A DNA stretch of 64,000 nucleotides from Epinephelus fuscoguttatus (Eukaryota; Chordata; Actinopteri; Perciformes; Serranidae): assembly GCF_011397635.1 (NCBI RefSeq), contig NC_064759.1, positions 12,668,428 through 12,732,427 of the forward strand, in the 5' to 3' direction. The notes under the pieces are model-generated. The model searched no databases and was not told the origin of the DNA. It saw only the letters and a program-made list of their open reading frames with translations. The translations under genes were made by a program, and so were the position numbers. Shown here piece by piece: positions 14,701 through 26,620 of the stretch. How positions within the stretch are numbered: position 1 is the first letter of the stretch; each line of letters begins with the position of its first letter.

Positions 14701-15424
14701 AGATATATGAAAGCCTTTATAGATCCAAAGTTATTCTATGCATCTGATCTTTTGGATCTTTTTGATTCTTTGAGTCATCAAAACAAGTATTTTATTTTTT
14801 TACTAATTACATAGTGGATATTTTTTACTCTTTGGGGTACCAACAAATGTAATAAAAACTTCTGTGATATTCTGCAGGCAGCTTGACAGACTAAGCAGTA
14901 GGTGCGATAAGCTTCTTGGAAACAAAACACTAGTTCTTTGCTGTTTAACTCGCTGTTTTTTTTTTTCTTTTTTACAGAGACGTCTATAATTTTCAGTTTG
15001 TTCCAAGGCGATTAGTCAGTGTTGTTAGACAGTGTTGTTTGTCACTCAGTGTTAAGCTCCATTATTGCTGGCATCACCGACAGTCTAGTGTTGCAGAGAT
15101 GACTCAAGCTTGCATGACACTGTAAACTAATACTTTGAGGGATGATACCTTTTTCAAATTGCAGTTGTGGTGTATAATGTCGGCTTTCGGATTTGACAAA
15201 GCCAAACGAGTTATATAACAGAGGCTGCATGTAATTTATTCATCAAAACATCTCTGTCCATTAGAGGCTAATCTGTCTTTGTGGTTGCTTTGTGGTCGCC
15301 GTTACTTTGCTTCCACAGCCCACTTAAGTTTACATCACAGAGGTATAAATCGAAGTCTCACCGCTCATTTATTATTGTCTCTGGTATCTCAATCACCATG
15401 ACCGCTCTGTGTTGAGTTATTATC

Positions 15425-15466
<42 letters not shown>

Positions 15467-18400
15467 ACTATTATGTGAGATATGTGTCGCTGTCTAATTT
15501 GCTGCAGGTATGGCTTATGTATATCTCACTCTAATTTATGCCCAGGCCACACTGCCTGCTTAAGCAGTGTATATGCGTTGCAGAACCTCTTGCTTTTTAT
15601 TTCAGAGCTTGTTTTAAGTGGTTAGAGCAGCCACATTGCCTGCATGAGCAGTAGTATTCTAGTACTATACTGAAAGCAGCAGAAAATTGAGTTCACTTTG
15701 ATATCTGTTAATGTTGTTGAGAGTCTGTGGTGTTGTCTGGGAAACTGTGAGTGTGATTGTTAAGACATGAGGGCTTGCTCCTGCTCATGTATTGTATTTC
15801 TCTGTTTCATGCAGCTCTTGCAGAGTTTCAAGATCATGGATTACAGTCTGTTGATGGGCATCCACAACATGGACCAAGCCAGTCGAGAGCGGGAGCGTAG
15901 CGGGGGCAACTCGGGCGACAGCGGGGGGTCGGAGGGAGCAGTGACCCCAGATCAGCGCCGGCCACAAGCTCAGAAAAGTCTGTATTGTACAGCCATGGAG
16001 TCCATTCAGGGGGAGGCTCGAGGCAAGGGAGTTCTGGATTCAGAAGATCAGTGAGTCTCATTCCTGAATTTAAACAAGTGTTTGTATTGAATCTGTGGCT
16101 AGAACATATAATGATCAGCTGCTGATCCTCTGGCCTTGTCCCTCCAGCATGGGCGGTATTCCATCGCGTAACAGTAAAGGAGAGAGGCTGCTGATCTACA
16201 TTGGCATCATTGACATCCTCCAGTCCTACAGGTTTGTTCAGAGCAGCCAAATCAGCTACTTGTAAAACATTGCTTTTGAATTCAAGCAAGATTCCCATCT
16301 ACATAACCCATTTATGTAACCTCCTGTAAATACTTTTATTCTGTCTCATTATTTAGGTTTATTAAGAAGTTGGAGCACTCCTGGAAGGCTTTGGTCCATG
16401 ATGGGGTAAGAGCCCATTTTTAGACATTTTCACTCATTAACTTAATTAAGATAAATTGCAGAGTATTGATAGTCGTGAGCACAAAAAAAGTAGTAGGTGC
16501 TGTTCTAAGGCAGTTTTGCTTATAGAGACATGAATATCTAATGACTCTGTTTCTCTTTTACTACTTCAGGACACAGTGTCAGTTCACAGACCTGGCTTCT
16601 ATGCAGATCGTTTCCAGCAATTTATGTGCAACACGGTGTTCAAGAAAATTCCACGTAAGTATGCTTGTGTGTGTATTCTTAAATGTACTGAAGTTAAAGC
16701 AACACTTCACCCACAAAAAAATCATTTGTCTATCACTCACACTGTGTTAAAAAGGCGGTCCACATTAAACAGTTTACAGTGCTCACACAACTCCTGCAGT
16801 ATAATCAAAGTCTAATTTATCCAGTCATATGCTCAGTGCCTCCCAAAGATGTGCATTTTTGCTAAACCTTATTATTTAAAACACTTGTAATTTGTGGCTG
16901 AAGTATTCATTTAATAGCCTGGTGCATTGACAGCATGGAAATCCCAGTGGTGAAAAGTCAAGGTGCATGTTTTGAATATTTCCACTTTTCTTTCCTCCAT
17001 CTTCTTCAGTAAAACCATCACCATCAAAGAAGAGTCGTGGTGGAGGTCAGGGAGGCCTTAGGAGGGCCCCCACCCTGGGAGCTCCCACCCCGCTCTCCCA
17101 CGCAACAGGACAGTCGGTTGACTCCAGACTAGTCTACCACAGCCACTTCAAAAGCACAGATTCAGAGGCTGACTGTGGTAAGAATTGAGACGTCTAAAAC
17201 AAAGTCACAAGAACATTAAGTTCTATTTTGTTGTCTTTCCTGTGCTCAGATTGGAGATACTGGTGTTGGAATTTGGTTTCTTATTGTTCTCAGGCGTGCA
17301 GTCGGGTAGACCAGATCTTGTTCCGAGGACTCCACCTCTGGGAGAAAACCCTGCTGACTATGAGGCGAACCTGTCCACCTCATCACTAGGCAGCACGGGA
17401 ATTGCCTCAACTTCTCCCCCCCTACGGTAAAGCATTATTTATTTAATTTTTTATTCTTTTCAAATAACAAGAAACATGGAGCAGATCACTCTGAACCCAC
17501 AACATCCAAACCCACTCCGCCCCTCCCCAAGGCTGGCCTCCATTTCCGTATTATAATAGGCACACATAGGCATTATATCACACCACCTCACTTTCACGCT
17601 TAATTTTCTGTGCTCTGACTTTTCTCCACAGGTCTGTGGGGGTGGAGGTCCACAAATCAGCAAACACAGAGTTTGACCACCACAGGTACAGAAGGCAGTG
17701 ATAGGTCATAACATTACAGCCTCGCTAGACTCAAGTATCAATTGCCTTTTATTCAACAGACGAACCTTATTATGGTTTGAGATTTTACAAGGTCTATGTA
17801 AGTTTTGCAAAAAAGAACACACAGCATACGCAACACAAAGCTTCACACATTAGCACATCATAAATATGTGCTTGTCAGCCATGAACCATCAATAAGAATA
17901 CAAGGTCAGTGAGCACAGAGCTGAGCAGACGTTAAAAGAGTTTTTAAGTTGCTTTTTAAAGTGCAGATAGAAATGCAGCTCCTCCCATCAGGCAGGCTGT
18001 TTTACAGGAACAGCTGATAGCTCTAATGCAGTGCAGCAAAATGGTATGTTACAATGTTGTATAGGGGATATTCTTGAGGAGCTAATAGAAGTTGATGGGC
18101 ACGAATCAACAAAGTCATATAGTGGAGGACTGGACAAACCATTTATAATTTTATACACCACAGAAATATGTATTTTATTAGGTGTATTAGTGTAAAAATA
18201 GGATATTGGGTGCACTCTCTTTTCCTACCAGCCTCCTAGCCTAGAAATAAGGACCACAGTTGAAATAGGTCATGTGATTTTTACTGGATACATTTCAGTA
18301 CTGTATGCACATTTGTGTGCTGTCTTTCAATTTATCAAATAAAATCAATCAATTCTCTCTTCCAGTTTGGGTGCAGAAGGTGCTGTAGATAATTCGGGCA

Positions 18401-18593
18401 ACCTGTCTGGAAACGAAGACGTAATTTCACTCTCAGACATCATCCCTGAGACCAACATCTGCTTTGTAAGTCCAAGCGATGACATCATGTTTCCATAATT
18501 GAAAATGAATTCTAATGTTATTGTTGCAGCAGCCAGTATTTGTTAGTTGTATATACCTTGATTATACTGATGTTAGTGTCATCTTCACAGTAA
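5743..18593 (+). CDS. pip5k1a: Phosphatidylinositol-4-phosphate 5-kinase type I alpha
   Basis: Makes PI(4,5)P2 from PI4P at the plasma membrane. Exons: 5743-5788, 10601-10635, 11454-11546, 11736-11866, 11967-12084, 13186-13338, 13517-13816, 15815-16050, 16148-16231, 16357-16405, 16570-16654, 17010-17177, 17294-17426, 17632-17685, 18366-18465, then TAA at 18591. They sum to exactly 595 codons (human about 562). The PIPK fold is complete: glycine-rich loop GASGS (156-160), catalytic lysine in EFIIKTV (K173), [12 protein letters not shown] (238-249), [10 protein letters not shown] (300-309), IGIID (D393), and the activation loop [18 protein letters not shown] (425-442) with the type I lysine pair. 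The low-complexity tail is typical of the alpha isoform. The start [10 protein letters not shown] is the first ATG of a GC-rich 5' exon. The stop is inferred to be the first codon of the final exon; reading into the last intron instead would add ten residues. Confidence 0.93.
7328..8055. mobile_element. MITE copy of the 8059-8380 family, split by a second insertion
   Basis: The left part (about 7328-7385, 'gatgattattttcattatagattcatctgc') and the right part (about 7880-8055, with 'aaacccaaagatatcatttact' and 'aagaagctgga') match consecutive segments expected of the teleost MITE family seen intact next door. Between them, about 7386-7879 is unrelated and begins and ends with 'gaatcac'. This suggests a nested insertion into an older MITE. 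It lies in pip5k1a intron 1. Confidence 0.45.
8059..8380. mobile_element. hAT-type MITE, full length
   Basis: Ends are 'agggctgcaataactaat' and the inverted 'actaattgtttcagctct'. The internal text ('atgtcagagaatggtgaaaaat', 'aagaagctggaatcagagaatttt') is that of a very abundant teleost hAT-derived MITE. The 69-residue frame at 8123-8332 is an artefact of this element. Confidence 0.65.
9728..10545. mobile_element. TTAA-bounded inverted-repeat element in pip5k1a intron 1
   Basis: The left end TTAAAGCTGTAGTTGGTAAC (9728) pairs with the right end 'gttaccaactatggcttta' (about 10526-10544). TTAA at the boundary suggests TTAA-specific integration (piggyBac or Kolobok type). No transposase frame. 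The interior includes A-rich tracts and a possible further nested fragment near 10165-10370. Confidence 0.55.
15428..15464. repeat. (TG)n microsatellite
   Basis: About 18 uninterrupted TG units in pip5k1a intron 7. Confidence 0.95.
17880..18215 (-). mobile_element. LINE reverse-transcriptase C-terminal fragment
   Basis: The minus-strand frame at 17988-18215 reads [20 protein letters not shown], matching the conserved block after the reverse transcriptase in non-LTR ORF2 proteins of fish. It is a short, 5'-truncated relic in pip5k1a intron 14, antisense to the gene. Confidence 0.5.
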
Positions 18594-19161
18594 AAAGTCA
18601 CACGTGAAGACGAGGCATTTCTGGACAAGGTGAGGTGGGCGGAAGTAATGATGAAGAGAGTGAAAGTCACGCATCCACCACGGACCCTCCGTTGCACCTC
18701 TGTTGTTCTCTCACCCGTACAGTATATACATGGACCGCTGCATGAAGCAGCGAAGTGCAGTGGAGGCTGTGACAGTGAAGAAATCAACAGTGGGAAGATC
18801 ATGAAGAAGAAGGGTGTGCGGTAGGCTTTACTTTCCACAACCATCGACATCCCAAAGCCCAGTTGTCTCTGATATACACCCGAATAAAAGGCTCACGACC
18901 CTGAATTTACAGCTCCCTATTAGATCTGGCAGCGTAACGTTAACTAAACAAAGATTTCTCTTCACGTTCTCTTCATTTCTCTTCAACATCAAGGATGCTT
19001 TGATGACATCACACACAAAATGATTAGTTGTATATTGTTAAAAGCCTGCGAACACAGTCACCAGTGGATGGTGAAGGCAGTCAGAATATCCATGAAGAGT
19101 CAGTCATTGTGTCCACTTTTCGCAGCATGAAGCGATTGTGAGATGACAGCATTTCAGCAAG

Positions 19162-19190
19162 AACACACACACACACACACACACACACAC
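19162..19190. repeat. (AC)n microsatellite
   Basis: Uninterrupted AC repeat of about 14 units in the candidate pip5k1a 3' UTR. Confidence 0.95.
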
Positions 19191-20382
19191 TTAAGAGCAC
19201 ATGAAGGGCAGAGCCTGCGTTTGTAGGAGTGAATATTAGCCTCTGTATTCATGCGAAGTCCAAGTGGGTTCACATTTCCGTGATTCACACTGTAGTGTTC
19301 CCATCTCCGCACATCCATTTCCCCCCGCGACACTCCTCATGAGCGGGGCACTCTGAGCTATCAACAGTCCCTGTTCGAATCAACACTTGCTGCTGTTGAC
19401 TCTGCAATTATGTATGCATTTCTTTTTACTGATCGTGGATGTACAGTATTTGTTTGAAATCGGGGGGGATGGGTTAAACCAGACCTATGCGGTCATTTTG
19501 TTTCACGTTTTGTCATAAGTTATTCTGCTGGAAGCCACGGCGGTGCGGCACAGGTCCATCTCGATCTTGCCACTGCTGAATGTACATTACAATGTTTTTT
19601 CTTATATAGAACGTGTCTTATTAATATGGCAGACCACATTTGTACAACCCTGAGAATCTCCCCCTCTGATGTGACCATATGTGCTATAAATGAGCACAGA
19701 GAGAAGAGCTGTCGGCTGCATGGCCGGCCAGTAGATGCTGATAAATGAAGTCATGGTAATAAGCTAGTAGAGGAGTAATAATTTCCAGCAGCTACTGTCA
19801 TTCGTCTGTCATGTCTGTGCCTTTACATGTTTGTCCCTTCCCTAACGTGATGGACTTTTTATTTTTACAGGTTAGTGTTGTAGTCACACAAAAAAACCTG
19901 CCTTATCACTACAGCTGAAGTCATCAAACTGCCATTTGTATGTCTGGACCAACAATCAGGGCTTCAAAGAATTTCAGATTTTAATGCAAACACTAGTACA
20001 ATCCCTTTTGGCGCGCAGTCACTGTGGTTCATCAGCTCAGCTGATCCATTCAACTGTCCCCATGTCAGACAATAAGGATGTCTGTCTCTTATTATTCATT
20101 TCTGCTGGTTACAGAAATGACCCCCGCCCACATCCACCCTTGGACCAATATTAACAACCACATGTATAACTAATATTTGTATGTTTTGTATGTAGTATTA
20201 CTCAGCTTTTACTCAGCTGTTCATAATAATTATGCTTTGTTTTCACAGAATGTTTTTGTTTATGTTTAAGGCACTAAACAAGCTGCAGAGGTGGCTGGCA
20301 GACACCCCCCCCCACCCCCCCGATATTTCTGTTATAGACATTTGAATCACTACCAAGTGACTGTAGCAAAACTCAAGATTTT

Positions 20383-21552
20383 AAGTCCCAGACACACCAA
20401 ATTCACATAAAGTGGCAACGCCTTTGTCGCCTTTCTCTCAGCCAAAAAGTTGCACTTGAACACATCACAAACACTTGGAAACATATGGAAACCAGAAGAC
20501 AGACAGGATGCATTCAAGACGCTAGTTAGCCAGTTAGCACATTAAGGGGCCGTACACATGCCACGTCTTTAACTGCCTAGAAAATGCGAGGTCGGGCGTT
20601 GGGTGCAGCTTTTAAGTGTGCGCAGCAGGTTGTCAACAAGCACAGTACTGTAGCCCGTCTACCTGAAATCCTGAGTGCAGAGCTGATGTTCTTCCTGGTG
20701 CTGTTTATAAGTGTGTAGGCCTATGGTCCGTGGGATAGATGTAAAGCTCTGGCAGCCCTGCAATAACATGATCAACTTTTCCATATTTACCACAGACTGA
20801 TATTTACGGAAGAAGGGAAAGATATCTGTTGGCTGTGATTGGTTGTTCCTCGTCACATGACATGTGGTGCACGCTGCTGTGTTCCAAAAGTTACTCGGTT
20901 TATCTCAGAGCGCAGTAGCCGCGCCCCACAAAATAGACAGCTGGTAAGGAGTATGCGTCACCCCTGGCGTTTGAGCGCGTCTGCCATGTGTCTACATTGA
21001 AAACATTGAGTTTGAGGGTGCAAAAAACGTGGCATGTGTACAGCCCCCAACGAAATAAGCTCACTCACGTCAAAAAAGGAAAGAATATTTACTGTGCAAT
21101 AGCAAACAGTAACACAAACAAATAAGAATGGTTTCTCCAAAAGAGCACAGTGCATAAAAACAAATCAAAACCCTTGTGACTTTTACATTTGTTTACTTTC
21201 CTCACTTCCATTTCTCTTTTGTGCACTGAGCTGAACTGCCAATCAAAGTGATTTTATTCATTCATGACTGTTGATGAGTGCCAGTGAGCAGGACACCACA
21301 AACACATTGACCACATTGGTCAACGTTGGGCTGTTGGTGAGCATCTGTCACCATAGTTTTTGCTAGTATGGTGGTATGAAGTTATTTCCTCTCATGTAGG
21401 CACTGAAAGTACGTCCTAGTCGGCCATTAGCTACCATTTTTGCGGTGCATTCAGTGCAACTTTTTGGCTGTGACACAGGCGATGTGAGGCGACGCAACAG
21501 TCAGCCTTCGTCGCCTCTACTTCTTTGATGTCTATTACTGTGTCTGGGCTCT
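20383..21552. mobile_element. Inverted-repeat DNA element (outer)
   Basis: The left end 'aagtcccagacacaccaa' and the inverted right end 'actgtgtctgggctctta' form the termini. Both arms carry the shared phrase 'cagccaaaaagttgcact' in opposite orientation. A second element (20546-21048) sits inside. A related end ('agggctctgacacaccaag') recurs near 38437. Confidence 0.55.
20546..21048. mobile_element. Inverted-repeat DNA element nested in the outer one
   Basis: The terminal repeats GGGGCCGTACACATGCCACG (left) and the inverted 'acgtggcatgtgtacagcccc' (right) match over about 20 bases with one mismatch. No coding capacity. Its position inside 20383-21552 shows it arrived later. Confidence 0.65.
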
Positions 21553-23447
21553 TAGACATCATCTCATTTGAGGAAGTGCTGTCTATGTTTTGTAGGCACA
21601 TTTGGTCTATGCAGCAGAGAGGGGAGAAGGGGAAATGCAAGTTTTGAACATAGAAAGGAAGGAAAACAACTCATGTCCATCAATGCACAGTCAAGGATTT
21701 AGGACTGAGTCTTTTGTAGTATAAGAAAGTCGCGGCACCAAAGAAAGGAGTGGAGAGTTCCTGCGATTCTTCAGGATCCAGTACATGAAAAAGAAATGAG
21801 GCACTCCTCGATACCTGCATGGACTGATAATGTTGTACATGGTAATAACACTGGGTCGACCTGTGTTTCTAAGGATCTATTGTTAAACTGGATGTTTTGT
21901 TTTGTTTGCTAAATCATTTCACGTCTGATAAGCTGTATCTGACATAAAATGTTTGTTTCTTTATGGAAGAATCGGTTTACTTTGTGGCCTGAGACATTTC
22001 AAGATTGAACTCCACATTCCTGTGAAATTCAAGTTAAATTTACTACAAATGTAGTAGCCTTCAGAGCCCATTACATACAACCCTTGTGTAGGTGGAATGA
22101 TGTACTTGAATTGTTTCTGGTATTACGCTGAAATGATTTCCGACAGATCAGTTTAAAGTTGTATTTAGTTGGATCAGAAGTCAAACAGCCACCAAAGAAA
22201 ACACTCCTATAGATAAATTCTGTCTCATCAGAAAAATCCAGATTATATTTTGTGACACCTGGATTTTGATGATGTAACTTTTTTTTTTTCTTTTTTGATG
22301 GGTGGTACTGTGTAATTGCAGATGCAGATCACTTCTGTTGCAGTTGTTATGTACTACACCATGGCACAAGAGAAACATCATCCAACGGTGCTTAAAGGGC
22401 GGTGCACTCAGCGTAGACACTACAGTATATTTGAAGTAATGCAATATGAACCACAATCTGCCACCTTTCAGCTCTAAGAAGAATATTTATTGATATGGTT
22501 GATTGCTGCAGGCTGAGTTGATAAAAGTTGTATTATGTACTTTTTAGATGATTGTACGTATACTGTATACTGACAGAAGGATGTCTGAAACTTTATAGTG
22601 TGTTGCCTATGAAGGGGGACTATTTGACAATTTCACTTTTTATATTTCATGTTTAGATTGTGATATGACGGATATATTCGCTCCATGATTATTCTGGGTT
22701 GTTAATCTCCCACGCTTTTTCTACATGAATGTTTCACACGGCTCACGAGCCAACGTTGCTGGTTGTCCTACGATGCTTCAATTACTATATTTTTACTGTG
22801 TATAAAATGTGTATATGTACATAGGAGTCACGGAAATGCCTTCTCATGCAATATGTGCTGCCTGTCCCTCCTGCCATGTTTCAGTTATGTGGTGGTGATG
22901 TTTTCATGTCTGATTTTAAAGGATTAAACATATTTTCTAAATCTTGGTTTTGGCCCTTTTGTGTATGTGTATTAGACAACTATCTGTTGCGGGGTCGGTG
23001 GGGGCATAATGCTTTTTAAACAAGTCAGAACGCAACTATGCCCATGTCATTCACCATGCTCATACTCAGCTGTGCTCTCTTCACTTTCAACTTCAGTGGA
23101 CACATTCTGACTCTTCCTCACATTTTATTCACATTTTGTTGGAAAGCTTATTTTCTGGCCTGTCAGTTCATGCTAATGTTAGCTGTCGCAATTTTTGTTG
23201 GCAGCTAGCACAGGAGGCGAAAGCATGTCTGCTCTCCCTGCATTAGGACAATTATCCAGGGGCGGTTGGGACAGTGTTGTCCATAGTTCCTACCTTGTTA
23301 AAAATTGACAAAACCTGGACACAAACAGGGTTTTCCTAATTCCTGGGTCTTCAGTGGGGGTCAGCGACCTCTAGAGCGTCGTCAGGGTTACTGCAAGGAG
23401 GTCACCAAATTATTTTATTTCAAGTGTGCAGAAATTCATGTCACACT

Positions 23448-25391
23448 ACTTGTTATGTGTAGGACTGCAGATGAAATTAGTGTTTTGCTAAATCTGGTGC
23501 AACCATGTTTTCATGTCTTGTAATTGATTAATGTCATTGCACACTGTCCTCTTATTAATCAAAAAAAAAGAACTGCATCATTCAAGGATCTGAAGAGATT
23601 TTAATCATTTAATTATCTCCTAATCATCTCCAAGGAACATAAGTCACTGCTTTACATCCTGTTACATAACTTCTGACTGTTCCTCCACCAAAACCTGCCC
23701 TGTGATAGTGTACTCCAGGGCTCTCCAGTTGAACACATTGCCTGCAGTGAAGTGCACATGATCCATATAGTGTTTGAGCTCAGAGGTGGAGAGGACATAG
23801 TCCCACATGTGGACGTCAGTCATCATACCAATGAAAGATTGAGCTGCATCGAAACCTTTGCCATAGGAGTCCTGCTCTTGGCCCAGGATGGTGATAGGTT
23901 CTCCAGTGATGGTCCCAGTTCTGATGAATCTCTTGATGGTTGCTTTGCCGTCCACCCACAGCTGAACCAATCCGTTGTCAGAGTGCCAGGTGGCACACAT
24001 AGAGTGCCAGGTGTTTGGAGGAAATGACAGCGAAAGGAAGTCAGATTTAGTGTCCTCAACTTCTATCCTGATGTGGTCAACTGAATTAAGCTTGAAGATC
24101 AGGAAGGCATTGTTGTGCGAGGGAGTAGCCATAGAGAAGAGCCCGTAGTTCCTGGTGATATCTGTTTGGAATCTGAGCAGATGTGCCAGCTGTGAGAAAC
24201 TGGGGCAAACAACTCTTCAAACATTACTATGAATAAAGAAGCTTTCTGGTTGCACCACCAGTTACCTGAGACAGGTAGTCAGAGAAGTGAATTCAGTTTT
24301 AGATGTCAGGAGCTTCACATAATCTGTTGTACCCTCCTTGGGGAAGACAAACACTTTGCCTGACAGATCTGCACAGGTGGAAAAATCAAACCAGAGAATC
24401 TTTAAGAGGAGGACTTTAAGAGCAAAAATACTGACTTGACTACATGAACTAAAATGTTCTGTGGTTGAAACAAACAAAAAGGTTCAATCTATATTACATC
24501 ATTGTCTGTAAACACAGCTTTGTTGATTAAGAAAGACTGACGTACCTTCAGGTGTTGCACAACATGTTGCAACCATCACCATCAAAAGTAAAAGGCTCTT
24601 CATCTGAGATTTCAAAAAGCCAGTATTTCAGTGTCAATGGAAAATGTAAGTTGTTTTTGCAGTTTATGGTCATACAATCACTTCAGCTCAATAATGCCTG
24701 CATTCATTACCAACTGGCATCATCTGGAGGTTCTCTTTTTGTAAAAGGATGTAATTTTGTCCCCATTAACCAATAAATATCACTTCATTTAACTGGTTAT
24801 TTATACTATGACAGTAAATTTAAACAAATCAGCAGAATATAAAAGATCAGATGCAAACAGCAAATGACCCAACTTGAAAATGAATTTGATAAACTCTCAC
24901 GTTTAAGCTGTATAGAGTTCTTACCTTGTGGCCGTGTCAGCTTCTTGCCCTGGACGCCTCAGTTTCAGGATGTCTGACCTGCATTTATGTCTGAGACAGG
25001 TTGTTTGATCTGCTTTCATCATGAAGGACTGTGGACTATTTCCCAACCACAGGGTGCATCAAACAACAAAGGGGGGAACTTTTTGGGTCTGAAAGGGTAC
25101 ATAAGGTTATATCCTCATGTTACACTTACATAATTCATTTTTGCTCCAAGGAAGGTGTTTTTTTTCCTATCAAAGAACACCTATTGGTCACATTTGCACA
25201 CGTGTTGTTTGTCTTTAATATATGGCAGCGCCCTTTAGAGGTAGCCTATCTTATTATTCTCATTGAACAAACAGGCCTACAGTGTCCTTAAATGCCTGCT
25301 TTGTTATCAGTACATGTCATGATGCATGCACACACCTTCAGTTGGGCACTTTTCACATTTAAACCACTAGGCTACTGGTACTGGGTCCAAT
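23448..25391. repeat. Direct duplication unit 1 (pentraxin copy 1)
   Basis: Nearly identical to 26621-28584 over about 1.95 kb, including introns and flanks. Identity stays high to about 'cactaggctactgg' at the right end and starts at 'acttgttatgtgtaggactgcag' on the left. The left edge lies at a LINE-type 3' tail. Confidence 0.85.
23662..24603 (-). CDS. Short pentraxin (C-reactive protein / serum amyloid P-like), intact copy
   Basis: Secreted, calcium-dependent pattern-recognition protein of innate immunity; family members form pentamers. Three exons on the minus strand: 24546-24603 (signal peptide MKSLLLLMVMVATCCA), 24266-24368 and 23662-24172; they join in frame to 223 aa, the usual short-pentraxin length. 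Evidence: DLSGKVFVFP at the mature N-terminus, FQTDITRNYGLFSMAT, the pentraxin signature region (MCATWHS), the calcium-binding loop ILGQEQDSYG, and the C-terminal MWDYVLS and NVFNWRAL blocks. In the signature the expected histidine two positions before the cysteine is serine, with a histidine one place further upstream. CRP and SAP cannot be told apart from sequence alone in fish, so no symbol is given. It lies antisense to its neighbours, between pip5k1a and psmd4. Confidence 0.92.
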
Positions 25392-25971
25392 ACCTGTAAT
25401 TCGGTACCAGTACCCAACAGTACCTTTTCGATACATAACTTTCTTTGTAATGACAAAAACTGAGCATAGCGTTGGTTCAGGCAGGACACGGTGTCAAGCT
25501 CAGCTAACATCTCAGCTACATCAGTTGATCTCATCAGCCAATCAACTGATGGAGCAGCTGATTGATGGAAGGGAGTCAGCTGACAGATCACATGATTCCT
25601 TTATGTGCAACCAAGTGGCGAATCTCATTCAGGGTGCCCTATTTAAGCTGCTCTGGCCTGCCTACTGTTGCTGCTTCCTCTGCAAGCCGCTTTGCAACCC
25701 GCCTCCACCCCAGCTCCTCCTTTTCATGCTGTGTCTGACTTAACAGTGTGATTTCTGTTTGTCATTGATGCTGCTCTGTTCTGTTCCCGGGGGGTCTCTG
25801 CTGCTGCTCTCCCTGCCTTAGGCTTTCCATGTAGGCACATGGAAGGGCAGGGAGGTTTGCTCTCTTTACCTCAGGCTTTCTTCATTTGCACGTGGAAGGG
25901 CAGAGTGGTGTGCTCTCTCTGCCTAATGGCTTCCCACATAGGCATGCAGAAGAGCCTTCTGTTTGAATTGG

Positions 25972-26250
25972 TAACACAGTTTCGGTACCTGGAGGTTATG
26001 GTCACCAAAAAGTCTCTGATTTGTTCAGACACAACTTTTTAAAACTCTTTGAACAGACAGAAGACTTTGCAAAGTGGTCAAATCTCCTTATTTCACTTAC
26101 TGGCTGAATTATTCCAATAAAAAGGAACACACTTCCTAAATTTTTATTCTTCAGTGAATCCCAATTTTTTATTAATAACACTTTCTTTAAGAACCTGGAT
26201 AAAATAATTGCTGACTTTATGTGGCACAAGAAGCCCCCCCGATTAAGTAA
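25972..26250 (+). mobile_element. Decayed L1-like ORF2 fragment
   Basis: Broken plus-strand frames read like the stretch after the reverse transcriptase in L1-type ORF2: FRYLEVMVTKK, then SNLLISLTG, NTLPKFLFF, and FFKNLDKIIADFMWHKKPP. Several stops and frameshifts separate them. A fossil between the two pentraxin units. Confidence 0.6.
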
Positions 26251-26620
26251 AAGATTTCCTACAGAGACCCAAACTGCAGGGCGACTCTGCCATGTGTGAT
26301 GTGTATTGTATATTTCTTATTGTAAATTGTATTATGCAGCCCGTGCCTGCCATGTTTATTGTGTAAGGCAGAGAAATTGTTAAGTTGGTCACTGGAAAAT
26401 ATAGTTATTGTACTAAATATTGTATTTTGACCGCCGCTTAGTGTTTTTTTGGTTTATGTAAAGCATCAGCACCAGTAATCTTGTCATTTTTTACAGTAAT
26501 TATTCATTTCATATTGTATTATGTACCGTGCAGTGTGTACTTAATGCTTCTGTCATACAGTATTAGGCACATGGATTTACTGTAGTCTGCATGGCAACTT
26601 GAATTTAATTTATTGCGTCT

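Larger units (their letters stand above)
18591..22945 (+). other. pip5k1a: Candidate pip5k1a 3' UTR
   Basis: After the inferred stop at 18591 there is no further kinase coding sequence. An ATTAAA signal at about 22923 is followed by a GT-rich stretch ('ttttgtgtatgtgtatt'), a plausible polyadenylation site. The 2.5 kb before it is AT-rich and non-coding. A (AC)n run (19162-19190) and nested transposons (20383-21552) lie inside. An earlier polyadenylation site is possible, so the length is inference. Confidence 0.4.

Noticed and set aside
15834-16298. 154-residue minus-strand frame
   Set aside because: Antisense shadow of two pip5k1a exons, spanning an intron.
23752-24027. 91-residue plus-strand frame, repeated at 26928-27203
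   Set aside because: Opposite-strand shadow of the pentraxin exon; appears twice only because the gene is duplicated.
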